This document shows positions 1-16,022 of a stretch of 64,000 nt of DNA, piece after piece. The first letter of the stretch is position 1. Each line of letters starts with the position of its first letter. Source of the stretch: Petrosia ficiformis (Eukaryota > Porifera > Demospongiae > Haplosclerida > Petrosiidae); assembly GCA_947044365.1 (NCBI GenBank), contig OX345640.1, positions 8,305,088 to 8,369,087 of the forward strand, written 5' to 3'. A program made the position numbers and the translations under genes. Below the pieces are notes generated by a model that saw only the letters and a list, made by a program, of their open reading frames with translations, made no database searches and was not told where the DNA came from.

Positions 1-5262
<5,262 letters not shown>

Positions 5263-5461
5263 TTTATATTAGTGTGGTTTATATAATTTTCATGATTACT
5301 GAAAATATGTTTTTGTTTTTCATAACACACAAGATAATTAAACCAAAATTGAATAAATCAATTATAATAAATTAATTATACTGAGAAACATTTAATCATC
5401 CATGAATATAATACATATTAAACATCTGCTGGCGATAAAACTTATAATTATTATTATTAGC

Positions 5462-5803
5462 TCAATTCTGTTTAGTTGATGCTAACGCTATTCCACCAAC
5501 TAAACCTACAACTGTTCCTCCCTGAGCTACCACTCTCAATCTCATCATATTCTGTGACATTGCCATATTACCACGCTTAAATGAAACCAGTCCCATCGAT
5601 AAAGCGCCAACTGTTGCTAGGCAACCTGTGATAAACAGATAATTAAATAAGTATCGAAATATACCGTTCAACCTACCTATAGGGACTAGTGGATTCTCTT
5701 TTGCTTTTCTCCAAAATCTGTTACCACTTGTTTCAGGAGGAGGTGGTATCCATGGTAACTCAGTGTGCGGATTACTAGGACTTGAGGACGATGAGGATGA
5801 CAT
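5462..5803 (-). CDS. HIGD2A: HIG1 domain protein, HIGD2A/Rcf1-like
   Basis: Small inner mitochondrial membrane protein of the hypoxia-induced-gene-1 family; HIGD2A/Rcf1 members help assemble cytochrome c oxidase and respiratory supercomplexes. Exons 5677-5803 and 5462-5625 code for 96 residues. The HIG_1_N core is clear after splicing: ENPLVPIGCLATVGAL, then a first membrane span, FKRGN, and MMRLRVVAQGGTV leading into a second span. The PIGCLAT signature points to HIGD2A rather than HIGD1. The N-terminus is Ser-rich. The intron (5626-5676) is only 51 bp, a multiple of three and free of stops, so retention would insert 17 residues inside the conserved core. The start is the ATG at 5803; upstream there is a possible 5'UTR intron (about 5806-5936) whose acceptor lies two bases before it. 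Confidence 0.88.
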   Translation of the reverse strand: MSSSSSSSPSNPHTELPWIPPPPETSGNRFWRKAKENPLVPIGRLNGIFRYLFNYLFITGCLATVGALSMGLVSFKRGNMAMSQNMMRLRVVAQGGTVVGLVGGIALASTKQN

Positions 5804-6350
5804 CACTATAATTATGAGTGTTATTAAGTCGAATGGATATATTGCCGTATATGAAGATCAATGCAAGTTAATGGACATCTAGATAAAGAAAAAGGCATTA
5901 TATTCCAATTATTATATATAAAAAACTGATACTTACTAAACCGAAGTAGAGAATAATCCAAGATAATTGACTGCTGATAAATACAATAGTAAGCTAGATT
6001 ATGCTTTATATATACAATGATTTCTTAAATCTGATGTAATATGAACTATTGTGCATTTAAGGAAGATATATATGACTCATATCCTAACTACATCAAACTT
6101 TACACCAGAGTACAAAGGTTTGTCGTCCTGTTCTAATTAATGCCCACTTACTTGTAAGGGTGGGGCTCATTTTTGCATGCATGGCTGCAAGTGAGTGTAT
6201 ACATACTCCCAAATGGGAATACGTTGTTTGGTCAAAGTCTTTCATTATCTAAAGTAATAGTGTTTCCAGTCATCAAAGTGACAAGATCTAACTTGCATTG
6301 CAGCTATCCTCAAGAGTAGAGAATTGCATTATTTCATCTGGAAACATATC
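5804..6350. promoter_or_regulatory. Divergent intergenic region between HIGD2A-like and alpha-catenin genes
   Basis: The start codons at 5803 (minus) and 6351 (plus) are 547 bp apart and point away from each other, so this stretch should hold both promoters. It contains the probable 5'UTR intron of the HIGD2A-like gene. A possible 5'UTR acceptor for alpha-catenin (TTGCATTGCAG) ends at about 6303. No ORF or clear core promoter motif was recognised. Confidence 0.5.
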
Positions 6351-7921
6351 ATGGCGGGACTGTCTGTGAAGAATCGTGCAAAACAATTGTTTGAAATGCA
6401 AGATGTAGCAGTGAAGACTAAAAGTGTAGAAGAGATGTTAGCTCCATTAATCAAACAGGTGAGCTGCATTAGCACCCAATGGCATATGAGAGATGTGCAG
6501 CCGGGATGATATATACCATAATTTCTAAAGATCGTGTAAGGATATCAAAACTGAAAATGCAATCAAGAATGATACATACTTTCACAGTAAAATAAACTAA
6601 CCACTTCCATATAGTTAACCCACCTCAGCAATACATCAGTGGCTGTTATAAGATACATTGCTATGTTAATATGGAAGTGGTTAGTTTACCATGCTTTCAT
6701 TTTTGGTGGTTTTGATATCCCTACATACAATGTATATGATTAAAATAATAATAAGTTTTATGTATAGTACTTACATGTACAATAACATATACATATGTTA
6801 TGCACTAGTATAACAGTATGCTACTACAGTGTACATACCTAGTAATATAATATATACATTATACAGTATATGTATATTTAGCACATAAGCAGCTGTGTAC
6901 ACAAACATGGACTCATCACCTCCATTGTTTTCTAATACTCCCTTACCCACCACTGTCAATTGTTCCTGTCTATACTCATCCATGGCTTATCTTCACAGGT
7001 CACAACTCTTCAGGATAATATTTCTGGACAATACCGTCAAAAACGATTACGTAATGTTTACAAGCTAATTCAGATAGTGGATAAGGCCACTGAGAACTTC
7101 AATGCAGTAGCTGAAAATATTGCTACTGAGAATCCAGAATTTCAGGTAATTGAGAACATATGAGTAATTGAAATATACCAATAAGACAATGACATTCATA
7201 TGTATGGATCAACCAGCAATAGCTCTGTATGTATTGTGATTCATTAATCAATTGTATATATAACAATTTGTGATATGCATGCATGAAAGAGCAATGAATA
7301 GAAAAAACGGAAAGCTAAAAGTGAGTAATCAAACTAGGGATTGAACCCAGACATTCTAATATCTAGTTTATCCTTTCAATTTTCGTTTATTCATGCCTGC
7401 ATTTGCTAATGCCTTAATTGCGCAATCAACATTATGTCTAATAACTTATTGTATTTTACATTTATATGTGACTAATTATCCAGGAGGAGCTATGGTTGTC
7501 CATTGAGGAAGTTCACACTGCTGGTAATCTTCTTCATGAAGCTGCTTTTGATTATACTTCTGATGTACTGGCTCCCAGGAAGAGAGAAGGAATGGAACAA
7601 GCTGCTGCTGGTCTTTTAAAGGCTGTTACAAGATTACTAGTTTTGATTGATCTTATAGATATCAATGAACTCTTTAAAGCATCCAACAGAGTATGTACAT
7701 ATGTATGTACATATGTATGTATGTACATATATGTATGTATGTATATGTATGTATGTATGTATGTTGTATGTATGTATGTATGTATGTATGTATGTATGTA
7801 TGTATGTATGTATGTATGTACGTATGTATGTATGTATGTATGTATGTATGTATGTATGTATGTTTATATATGTATATGTATGTATGTACATATGTATTTA
7901 TGTATGTATGTACATATGTAC

Positions 7922-7952
<31 letters not shown>

Positions 7953-8453
7953 TGTATGTTTGTATGTATGTATGTATGTATATACATATGTACATGTATG
8001 TACATATGTACATGTATGTACATATGTACATGTATGTGTGTTGTATGTCTGTATGTATGCATGTATCTATGTATATCTGCATGTATGTACATAATTATAT
8101 GCATGGTAATTATATAATTATGCTTCTATCATATTTTAGTAAATATGTATTATATACTCATATAATATAGGTTGACGTAAAACTTAGGCAAATTCGTGAT
8201 GTTAATAACTGGGACGACTTTGTGCACTCAATGAAAGTGGTTGCCAAGGAAATCCAACATGTATCAGAAATGGCTATTGCTAGGCAGAAGGAACTCAAGA
8301 ATTCAACAGCCAAACAGCTTCTAGTTGCAGCATATGTTGACTTGACTCAGTATAATAGAATGTTAATAACATCTACAAAGGTTTGGACATTGTCCATCTT
8401 TCTGTAAAAACACCCCCAAACCTTCATTAACTATCTATCTATCTATCTATCTA

Positions 8454-8490
<37 letters not shown>

Positions 8491-11400
8491 ATTTATCTGT
8501 ATGTCTGTATGTCTGTATGTCTGTCTGTCTGTCTTTTTATTTATTCATTCGCTGAATTTAAAATCACCTATTCATCCATTCTTTTGATACTGTAGGCATT
8601 TTTACAACATCCCGAGGATGAATCTGCAATCGAGAACCGTGATTACATTATCACTCGTATGAGTGAAGTGTTAAAAACAATAGCGCGATTAGCTGATGGA
8701 GAAGATCCAGAAGACATACAAAGAGAACAGTTTGATGAGATGGAAGAAGACGACGATGATGATTCATCATTCTATCAATATTCGTCTTCTCCTATAGTCC
8801 AGCCTACTTCACATTTATATACAGTATCACATCAACACGTTTCTTATCCAATTCATCTTCCAGTTAATTCTGTATCTGTTACTGACATTATCCCACAACC
8901 ATCAAATAATAATCAATCTGTCCCTCCTCCTCCACCCCCTCCTCCCCCTCCTCCTCCTCTTCCACCAAATACTTCTCATTATGAATCTTCAACTACTTCG
9001 CAGCGATCTTTTACCACTAAACCACCTCAAACCTCTTACCACCAACAAACCACACCCATAAGTCGTAAATTAGAAATTACATCTTCTCATTTGCCAACCT
9101 CTCAACAGTTGATTACAATATTGACTACACAAACATCTTCACAATCTTTCACATCCACAGAAGTCACAAACCAATCTTCCATCTCGTATGCTCCACACTA
9201 CCATTCTTCCACATCAACCACGCCCCAATTCACACCCACTTCCCATGATTCATCCACAGCCCTCTTCACTTATACTTCACCAATAGCAAGCACTTCATTG
9301 ACGTCTTCCCCACTTATACAGTCCTCCTTCACTTCTGTTCAACCTACCTCTCTGTCTTCTATCGATTCTCGTTTGTATCATTCATCTATTATCCAATCTT
9401 CGTCCCAACCTAAATCTTCATATGTACCATCTACAAGCCTCTCTTCAAATAATACTTCACAAATTACACAATCCTTGCTAACTGCACCACTCACAAATCC
9501 ATCTCCACAAACAACACATAATCCTCTACAACATTCTCCTCATTCGCCATTTAAAACACATACCACTAAACAGCCATTTCCGACTTATCCTCATCCCATC
9601 ACTCCTCCACGTCCAAAGAACTTAGCCAAGAATATTCAGTCTTTTGAAGTATGTCATGTGATATATGTGTAATGTACATGTTCTTGTGTGTACGTGCATA
9701 CATGCATACACATACATACATACATGCATACATACATACGTACGTACGTATGTACATTCATACAAGCATACGCACATACACACATACACATACATACATA
9801 CACAGTACATGCGTACGTACATGCATACATACGTACATACGTACATACATGTGTATTAATGGCATTATTTTCTTTACTAGTCGATGTTGGAACAAAGTGT
9901 AGGAGATCCTCCTCCACTTGAAGCACCTCGTAAACTACAAGCTGCATTTGATAGAATAATGGCTGCTGCATCTTATTTTGCAGATTCTGATTCAACAAGG
10001 TAACAACTTTACTGTGTTCTGTTAGTACACATAGTTTGTTTGTTTATTTAGAGCTGAGAGTCCTGGGTTCAAATCCTGTTTCACTGTTTTTAATCTTTTT
10101 TGTTGTAACAACATGAATATGCTTTGTAGCTAAAGGTCTGTTTCCTTTTTCTTTGTATCTTTGTGGCATATACCCATGTGCTATTTCAGCCACACAGCAA
10201 AGCGTCCTCAGGCTTGCCTCCACAATGTCACTAGTATATAACATACATGTGTGTACATGGTTTCTTTCATTAGGGATCAACATGGCTTACTAGCTCAATG
10301 TGATGTCGTTCGTGAGAAACTACAAACACTATTGACTGTATTAGTTAGTCCATCAGAAGTAGATCTACTTACTGAACTGGACTCAAGAGAGAGTGATGAT
10401 GAAAGTGAAGAAGAACGAGGTGAGGGAGATGGGGAAGGTGAGGATGTTCCTTATCACTCTCGTGAACAAGATGTTGTGAGAAGGAGAGTAGCTATTGTAG
10501 AAGAAGAAACAGCAACATTACGAGCTGAGGTATGAAGAGTCTGTATTAATTTTGTATCTATTTGTGTTTGTCTGTCTGTGTTTTGATATGTCTGTATTTG
10601 GGTGTCTGTCTGTTTGGCCGTTGTTTTTCATTATTTTTTTTATTTCTTTGTGCTTACATATAATCAAGTTATCTCTCCCATAGTTACGAAGAGCAATGAT
10701 AGATCATGTATCTGATACATTTGTTGATCCATGTATTCCTCTCACAAGACTAGTAACTGCAGCTCAAAGTGGTAATGTCAGAGCTGTTGAGGAATGTTCT
10801 GTGCAGTTTCTAAATCATGCGGATAAACTCGTACACGTGAGCAATATTATATCTATTTGACATTGGATAGATTCATAATACATTTTACTGCATTATGCAT
10901 ATATTATGTTTTCATATTTTGTTTTAGGTATCCAGTTTGGTGTGTTCTCTTACAAGTGACCAAGAAGCTAACAGGGAAGTGAGAATGGCTGCCAGACACA
11001 TTGAATCACTGCAAAAACAGGTATCATAATTTTATATTAATTTCTTATGTGTACATAACTGCAAATACATTGTGCTGATATGCCCATACATAATCATGTA
11101 ATCATGTATTACATTACATCATATGTGACACTGTTATATTGCCATGTTGACATCTTTGTTTCAAATCTCTTCAGGTTGTTAGTGCTGCTAAAACTCTTGT
11201 TTCTCATCCTGAAAGTGAGGCTGCACAAAAGAATATGAAAGCATTTCAGGAAACCTGGAATGATAAAGTGCAGCTGCTTACTGATGCAGTTGATGCTGTT
11301 ATACCACTACAAGACTTTGTAGCTGTAATAGGTATGTACGTGACAATATGAATGTATGGCTAGCAGGTCAATATCGAATTTATTAGACCCATGGCCTCAG

Positions 11401-12267
11401 GTGTGGATGTTTCTGGTGGCATAGCAACCCTCAGGGCCCTTGGGCCACTAAGCAACTTTGATAAATCGGATAAATACCTGCCAACCATATAATGTATATA
11501 CATGTACATACATATACATGTACATACTTTATACATACATGTACAAATATATACATGTACATACATCTACTGTAGTATTCATGCATTAAGCTATTTCTAA
11601 ACATTTCAGAGGCTCATATTAGAGAGGACAGCCAGCACGTAGCTGAGGGAATGGAGTCAGGTGACATTGGTATGGCTATAGGATGTACCAATGTCATACA
11701 AGGTCGGTGCCAACGTCTCATGCAAGTTGTCACTCAGGACATGGAGGACCATGACACTCGCTATAGTTCCGAGCATGTGGAAAGACTTGAACAAACCATG
11801 AAGAGGATGAAGCAAAAAAGTGAGTCATGAGATGATCACGTGATCATAATAACAGTCATGTGATATGTTATAATAATTATGCTATTTTGTTTCCTCACAG
11901 TACTTCCAGATTTTCAAAAAGTAGTGATGTCATTATGTGACAGGGAATCAGAGAAACGTTTATATGATTCAGATATAAGAAAACTTGAAGATCATCTTCA
12001 ACTGGTACACATTTCTGTCAGTTTGTACGTATGTTACATGAATTTGTCATATCTTTCATTAGATTAATGATAGCGTGAGAGATATCAGAAAATTTGTACT
12101 TCAGACAAGAGTAGGCTTACATGACTATCTATCTATCTATCTATTTAACTATCTATCCATCCGTCTATTTATCTATCTATCTGTCTATCTATCTACCTAC
12201 CTATGTACCTACTTACCTATCTGTCTATTTGTCCATGTATCCGTCTATCTATTTATCTATTTATATA

Positions 12268-12299
<32 letters not shown>

Positions 12300-14134
12300 C
12301 CTACCTACCTATGTACCTATTTATCTATCTGTCTATCTGTCTATGTATCTGTCTATCTATTTAACAATCCATCTATATATCTCTATCCTTATTTATCATT
12401 TATTTGGTCAACACATTCATCATTTCATCCCATCACTTGTTAGACTAAAGCTGAATTAGATGCTGAGCCTAATGTTGATGATATAATATCAGTAGATAAT
12501 TCTGGTCTGACCACACCCTCCAGTTTTGAACTACAAGATGAAGACTTACTGTCAGACTACAAACGTAATTGTATATATGTACATGTTTGTATATGTCCAT
12601 TTGTGCACACGTTATGTTTGTATGTACATGTAAGTATGTATGCATGTATATATGTACATACATACATGTACATAGTGACCTCAACGTATATCTATTTCTA
12701 ACAGCTGTCAACGTTAGTCCGTTGTTTTCTAGACGTGGAGATCGACCATTCTCCATTGAAGTTGATGTTGAAGAGGTTGAAGTGACTGGAGAGGAGTATG
12801 CCACTATGATGAGATATCCATCAACCATGAGCAACCATGCTCTAGGAGACATTATTGAAGAAAGTGACGAAGAAGAGGAGGAGGGAGAAAATGAGGATAA
12901 GGAGGAGGAGGAGGAGACCGAAGATGAAAGAAAACTCGATGAAGATCGACCTCTTATAGATGATGAAGAATATAAAACAGTGACAGGAACAATGAGACGT
13001 CGTCTCATTAAAAGAACTCCGAGTGTAGCAGTACTTAACGAAAGTGAAACTGCTCAGGTACTGTATGTATACATACATAATTATGTATAATTTGTACACA
13101 TGTATCTATGCACTTACATACATTCATATGTACATAAATGTATTCATATATGCACATGTACATATGTGCATACATACATGCATGCGTACATATATGCATA
13201 TAATTATACATACATATGCATACGTACATACTTATAGGCATTAATGGCTCAACTTCCTGCACATGAGCAAGCTAGAATTGCAAAGGCACAAAAGAAACTA
13301 GAGAAAGAAAAGAGCAAGTATGTTCACCTATTCATCCATCCATTCATTCATTCATCCATTTGTTCATTCATTCATTCATTCATTCATCCATTTATTCATT
13401 CCTTCATCCATCCATCCATCCATCCATCCATTTATCCATCCATCCATCCATCCATTCATCCATTTATCCATCCATTCCTCCTTCCATTCATCTAATAGAT
13501 TTGAGAAGGAAGTTAATCAATGGGATGACAGCAGTAATGATATCGTTATATTAGCTAAAGAGATGTGCTGGATGATGATGGATATGTCAGATTTCACAAG
13601 GTATGATGTCACTATTATTAGTATATACATGTAATCATGATATTCAATTACTGTATAGAGGATTAGGTCCATTGAAAACTACCATGGATGTTATAAATAC
13701 TGCAAAGGTATGTATGCACATATATATAATATTTGTATATATGTATGTACATGTATATCTATGCATTAGGATATAGCCAGAGCAGGAGAGTCTCTTAATG
13801 AAATGGCTAGTAAAGTTGCTGAAGTCGTAAGTCTGTGTTCCTTGTATTCAGTCATCCTCATTTTTATTCCTATATCCTCATTCCCATTCTCATTCCACAT
13901 GTATATTTTATATAATTTATTATATATACATTCATCCTCTCTTCTATTCATGTTGTATACTAGTGTCCTGATCAAAATAGTAAAGATGATCTTTTAGCAT
14001 ATTTACAACGTGTAAAATTATCTTGTCATCAATTGAAAATAACTAGTGCAGTGAAAGCTGATCTAGGAACATCTATAAGAGAAACAGTGAGTGTTAATGC
14101 CACTCTGTTCATCTGTCTGTCAGTTATCTATCTG

Positions 14135-14172
<38 letters not shown>

Positions 14173-15268
14173 AATCTATCTATCTATCTCTAGGTCGAGA
14201 ATGCCAATAATCTCATAATAGCAGCTAAGAATCTCATGACTATGGTTGTTCTTGTTGTAAAGAGTTGTTATGTTGCTTCTAATGCTGTAAGTGTGAGGAT
14301 TATATGTATCTATGATGGATAGTGATTAATAATAATATCAAAATAATAACAGTAACCTCACAGTGAGGTTAAACAAGACAAGGATCTACCCCTTGTACAT
14401 CATGTTTATATATAGTGGTCTGATTAGTTAATGGTTCATTGGGTTTTTAAGAGTGATCCTACAAGTCAATTATCATTTTTAATTCTTCTTCTAGATTGTC
14501 AGAAAAGGAGGCCAAATGCCAGTAAGAGTGTATCATAGTATATTATATTATTCCATCTATCTATTTGTCAATCAATCTATCTCTGTCTGTAATTCTGCAC
14601 TCAGTGGTGTGGAAACAGTTAGTTATACAGGACATTGTCCTAAATTGAAACTGAACTGTATAATGGAGAACAGGATGAGAGTCAAAATGTCCGGCAGTTG
14701 GCTCAATATTCAGTTCCACACCACTGTCTGTACTAGTGTCACTAGCCAGATCCAACCCTCTGCTATGCAACGGGAAGTGTCTGGTCAACTCACTGTGTAA
14801 GCATTTGTCGAGAGTTTAGCTGTATGAATATCATTACTCTGTCAAATTCCAGTTTGCCAGATATTTGATGCTCTTGACAAACGCTAGTACAATGGGTTAA
14901 CCAGACCCTTCCTGTCACATAGTAATGATAGTAGAGGGTTGGGTCTGGCTATGCAAGACTATATATGTCTGTACCTAATTTGTCAATCTGTCAGTCTATA
15001 TCTCATACATACATAGATTGCATTTCTTCAATGGAAGTTGATGAAACCTCAGAAGAAACTTTTGTACAGTTGTGAGTCCCTCAATACAGCACATGAATTA
15101 TATCGTGAATACCCAAGAAATAAAATAAGATCTCCAATCAAAGAACTAGGGGATTTCCGAGGAAGGAATCTTCCTGACTTTTCACAAGAGAGAGAAAGAG
15201 AGGATGAAGACGAACGGAAGAGTAAAATGGAAATGATGCTTGCACAAATCAAAAGAGAGCGATTATAA
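6351..15268 (+). CDS. CTNNA: Alpha-catenin (vinculin superfamily) with large Pro/Ser/Thr-rich insert, 1373 aa
   Basis: Adherens-junction adaptor linking beta-catenin/cadherin to F-actin. Exons: 6351-6458, 6999-7145, 7484-7690, 8171-8380, 8596-9648, 9881-9999, 10274-10529, 10684-10836, 10928-11020, 11175-11331, 11610-11819, 11901-12004, 12063-12110, 12444-12564, 12705-13057, 13238-13317, 13499-13600, 13659-13707, 13770-13826, 13964-14086, 14194-14286, 14495-14521, 15017-15268; phases agree throughout. The N-terminal beta-catenin-binding helices ([25 protein letters not shown]) occupy residues 1-270. The M region matches alpha-catenin helices ([18 protein letters not shown]). The actin-binding tail from about 1114 is well conserved ([44 protein letters not shown]). 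Unusual: residues about 275-575 are a low-complexity insert with 12 consecutive prolines (334-345), and the M-to-tail linker is strongly acidic. Normal family length is about 900. The start is the first ATG of the frame. Confidence 0.92.
6540..6720. mobile_element. Foldback MITE, 181 bp
   Basis: The ends GGATATCAAAACTGAAAATG and ...GGTTTTGATATCC are inverted. Internal arms ACTAACCACTTCCATAT and ATATGGAAGTGGTTAGTTTA pair perfectly. Lies in alpha-catenin intron 1. Confidence 0.7.
7691..8092. repeat. GTAT/TGTA microsatellite in alpha-catenin intron 3
   Basis: Nearly pure (ATGT)n interrupted by ACAT. Exon 3's donor GTATGT is the first unit of the array. All Tyr-Val-Cys-Met frames here are artefacts. 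Confidence 0.9.
8429..8535. repeat. Compound (CTAT)n(TA)n(TCTG)n microsatellite
   Basis: Three consecutive simple-repeat blocks inside alpha-catenin intron 4. Confidence 0.9.
9660..9860. repeat. TACA/TACG microsatellite in alpha-catenin intron 5
   Basis: CATACATA/GTACGTAC-rich intron between the insert-coding exon and the next exon. Confidence 0.85.
10060..10225. mobile_element. SINE-like fragment with tRNA B-box, dispersed repeat copy 2
   Basis: GGGTTCAAATCCTG (about 10073-10086) matches a Pol III B-box. The sequence after it (10093-10225) is related to 3378-3490. A convincing A-box was not found, so this may be the 3' half of a tRNA-derived SINE. Confidence 0.4.
12121..12400. repeat. CTAT/CTAC microsatellite in alpha-catenin intron
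   Basis: Imperfect (CTAT)n with an internal duplication of about 120 bp (CCTACCTATGTACCTA recurs at about 12196 and 12304). Confidence 0.85.
13320..13495. repeat. CCAT/TCAT microsatellite intron in alpha-catenin
   Basis: Fills almost the whole intron 13318-13498. Donor GTATGT and acceptor TAATAG flank it. Confidence 0.9.
14109..14192. repeat. (CTAT)n microsatellite intron
   Basis: Occupies most of the alpha-catenin intron 14087-14193. Confidence 0.9.
14745..14966. mobile_element. Foldback element in last alpha-catenin intron
   Basis: AGCCAGATCCAACCCTCTGC near 14750 pairs with GAGGGTTGGGTCTGGCT near 14960; inner segments GTGTCTGGTCAACTC / GTTAACCAGACCCTTCC also pair. Confidence 0.55.
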
Positions 15269-16022
15269 TTATGCCATTAGCTGAAAATGATAACTGTCTT
15301 ATTAATTAAGGAGCTTAAATTAGTTCATTATGATAATGAGAGTGTTAATACTTAATATATTATATATATATTTATTTGTTGTATAATTATAATATAATAA
15401 TCGTCCTGTTATTGTTTTGTACAGAGAGTTGTTTATATGAATTAATTAAAGGCAAAAACATCCATAGGTTGATGTGAGTCTCTGACAATGTATTTTCAAG
15501 ATGGTGTTAGAACCTCAAAAGCAGTATTTTTAAGAATCGATATCACCATGTTAAGTAAGACTAGAGTTGTACTTCTACAGGACTCGGTATTCTGAAATGG
15601 TATATAGAGACACTATAGTACAATGAAACAATGCTCTCCACTCTCTCTCCAGTGTACTGGTATTTGTAACTTTCTCTCTTGCATCTCCTATCACTAGATG
15701 CTGTACTGGTAGTACCATATGATCTCTCAGTGGGTGTGTCTGAGGAACTTGATATCTGATCGGTAATATATGATGATGTGGGTCTACTACTACTACTAGA
15801 AACAGGAGTTATATCCGTACCATTGTTTTGTTTTAATGCGTACACACAACAACTTGTCAAATAATTATATATATTTATATTATAATTATATTTCAATCTC
15901 CAAAAAGAAAATAGTGTAAGAATCCAAAAAATTATGACAACTGTTATAATGATTTTGTTAATGAGAGTCGTGTTTAATTAATTGATAACGTGATCATGTG
16001 ATCTATTACAATGTACTTTATT
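15269..16022. other. Intergenic region between convergent alpha-catenin and kinesin genes
   Basis: Mostly AT-rich 3' flank of both genes. The TGA of the kinesin (16025-16023, minus) is directly followed by AATAAA (16022-16017, minus), a likely polyadenylation signal. An open frame on the minus strand (15561-15977) is listed separately. Confidence 0.5.
15561..15977 (-). other. Unassigned open frame with one possible membrane segment, no ATG
   Basis: The minus strand is open for about 138 codons with no in-frame ATG. Near its beginning it would encode a hydrophobic run (IIITVVIIFWILTLFSFW), followed by a Ser/Thr-rich stretch with SSSSSRPTSS and a basic patch. It could be the terminal exon of a small membrane protein, part of an alternative kinesin 3' end, or chance. 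The only acceptor-like AG I tested for joining to kinesin exon 20 is out of phase. I do not recognise it and assign no function. Confidence 0.2.

Noticed and set aside
7330..7380. tRNA-like B-box (reverse complement of GGGATTGAACCCAGAC)
   Set aside because: No matching acceptor stem or anticodon arm was found, and it lies in an alpha-catenin intron. At most a SINE remnant.
7496..8170. Frame continuing from alpha-catenin exon 3 into a Tyr-Val-Cys-Met repeat protein
   Set aside because: Exon 3 ends at the GTATGT donor at 7691; the rest is an ATGT microsatellite and the next exon resumes the conserved helix in phase.
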